DNA of 64,000 bases from Zizania palustris (taxonomy: Eukaryota; Streptophyta; Magnoliopsida; Poales; Poaceae), in contig JAAALK010000082.1 in NCBI GenBank assembly GCA_019279435.1, positions 83,610,989-83,674,988 of the forward strand, written 5' to 3'. This document shows, piece by piece, positions 63,276-64,000 of the stretch. Position 1 is the stretch's first letter; each line of letters starts with the position of its first letter. The translations under genes and the position numbers were made by a program. The notes under the pieces are model-generated. The model was given only the letters and a program-made list of their open reading frames with translations. It made no database searches and had not been told where the DNA came from.

Positions 63276-64000
63276 AAAATCCTAGCCGAAAAGGTCTAAA
63301 GCAAAAATTATGGACCATTGGCACGTTGTTAGTCAATCACTCAGAAAAAAAGATGAAGGGTTGGGGGGTGAATATGATCAGTCAACTTTACAAACAGAAA
63401 GCTAATCTCCAAAGAGAGCTTGACGAGTGGGAAAATAAAATCTCTCAGGATACTATGCTATTAACAGATTGGAGGCGCATGTATGAGACTAAAGGGAGCT
63501 TAATGAGTATTTACCACCAAGATGCTTCATACTGGTGCGACAGAAGTGGCCAACAATGGTTATTATAGGGTGACTCTAATAGTGCTTTTTTCATAACATT
63601 GCCAATAGGAGAAAAATAAAGTATGTTATTGTTTCTCTTGAGCACGAGGGCGATCTATTTCTTATGAAGGGGAGTTGACAAAGCATATTTATTTGTTATA
63701 TAAAGATCTGTTCGGTTCTGAACAACCCCCTAGGTTTTATCTTTGTGATTCTATGTGGAGGAACAGAAGAAGACTTTCCAAGGTGGAAAGTGATGATCTA
63801 GTGGCTCCTTTTATCTAGGAAGAGCTTGATCTAGCTATTAGGTCTATGAAATCTAATACTGCCCCTAGCCCTCATGGTCTATCCGTGAACTTTTACAAAG
63901 CCTTCTGGCCTCAATTAAGAGTTGTTTTTAAATAAATGCTAGATACAATAATAGAAGGTGATTTAAATCTGGCTCACATCAATTACGAGGTGATTGTTTT
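63276..64000 (+). pseudogene. LINE ORF2 linker and start of reverse transcriptase
   Basis: After a helical linker (N-L-Q-R-E-L-D-E-W), frames change at about 63565 and 63650. The segment L-D-L-A-I-R-S-M-K-S-N-T-A-P-S-P-H-G-L and F-Y-K-A-F-W-P (63830-63910) is the opening motif of LINE reverse transcriptase, usually S-P-G-P-D-G-F. Stops near 63820 and 63935 are present. The catalytic domain lies beyond the window. Confidence 0.75.

Larger units (their letters stand above)
48885..64000 (+). mobile_element. L1-type LINE, split by element D, continuing past window
   Basis: A non-LTR retrotransposon in two pieces, 48885-49386 and 60587-64000. ORF1 has zinc knuckles and a region like the plant LINE DUF4283 domain; ORF2 has an AP-type endonuclease and the start of reverse transcriptase. 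No LTRs belong to it. Many frameshifts and stops show it is old. Element D interrupts ORF1, so the LINE was there first. The 3' end and poly(A) tail lie beyond 64000. Confidence 0.85.

Overview
This window is plant nuclear DNA, almost certainly from a grass (Poaceae) and probably from heterochromatin. I see no host protein-coding gene, tRNA or rRNA in 64 kb. Nearly all of it belongs to a nest of LTR retrotransposons, one non-LTR LINE and one Stowaway-type MITE. The evidence is direct: pol motifs, TG...CA LTR pairs, tRNA primer sites, polypurine tracts and target-site duplications (TSDs).

Layout. (1) 1-8575: 3' part of a decayed Ty1/copia element of the SIRE/Maximus type ('A'), ending in its 3' LTR (6665-8575). 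Its RT is split by an inverted solo LTR of a Tat-type Ty3 element (3442-4208, TSD ctaga). (2) 8576-33184: a second SIRE/Maximus-type element ('B') in three pieces, ending in a 3' LTR (31327-33184) that carries a MITE (32144-32395). B is split by a minus-strand CRM-like Ty3 element (10307-17032, TSD agatg) and by a young plus-strand Tat-lineage Ty3 element, 'Tat-1' (17779-29990, TSD agcca). (3) 33185-35444 and 47883-about 48341: remnant of another Tat-type element ('C'), with an antisense gene and a 3' LTR. That LTR is split by a nearly intact chromodomain Ty3 element (35445-47877, TSD tcaac). (4) 48342-48884: AT-rich DNA with no recognised gene. (5) 48885 to the window end: a plus-strand L1-type LINE, split by a Tat-type Ty3 element 'D' (49387-60586). 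D is arranged as a truncated internal region, LTR, internal region, LTR.

How the parts work. The elements copy through RNA: LTR promoter, initiator-Met or other tRNA primer, gag particle, protease, RT/RNase H and integrase. Only two keep one long gag-pol frame. These are Tat-1 (1850 codons, but its protease active-site Asp is Asn) and the chromovirus (about 1488 codons, all catalytic motifs seen, plus a separate ORF ahead of gag). The rest are broken by stops, frameshifts or domain deletions.

The most interesting signal is an antisense, intron-containing gene with its own TATA box, lying between pol and the 3' LTR. It occurs in both Tat-1 and C. In Tat-1 it faces a 36-bp tandem array that separates it from pol. 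Antisense extra ORFs are known for the Tat lineage; the exon model, promoter pair and array are read here from sequence.
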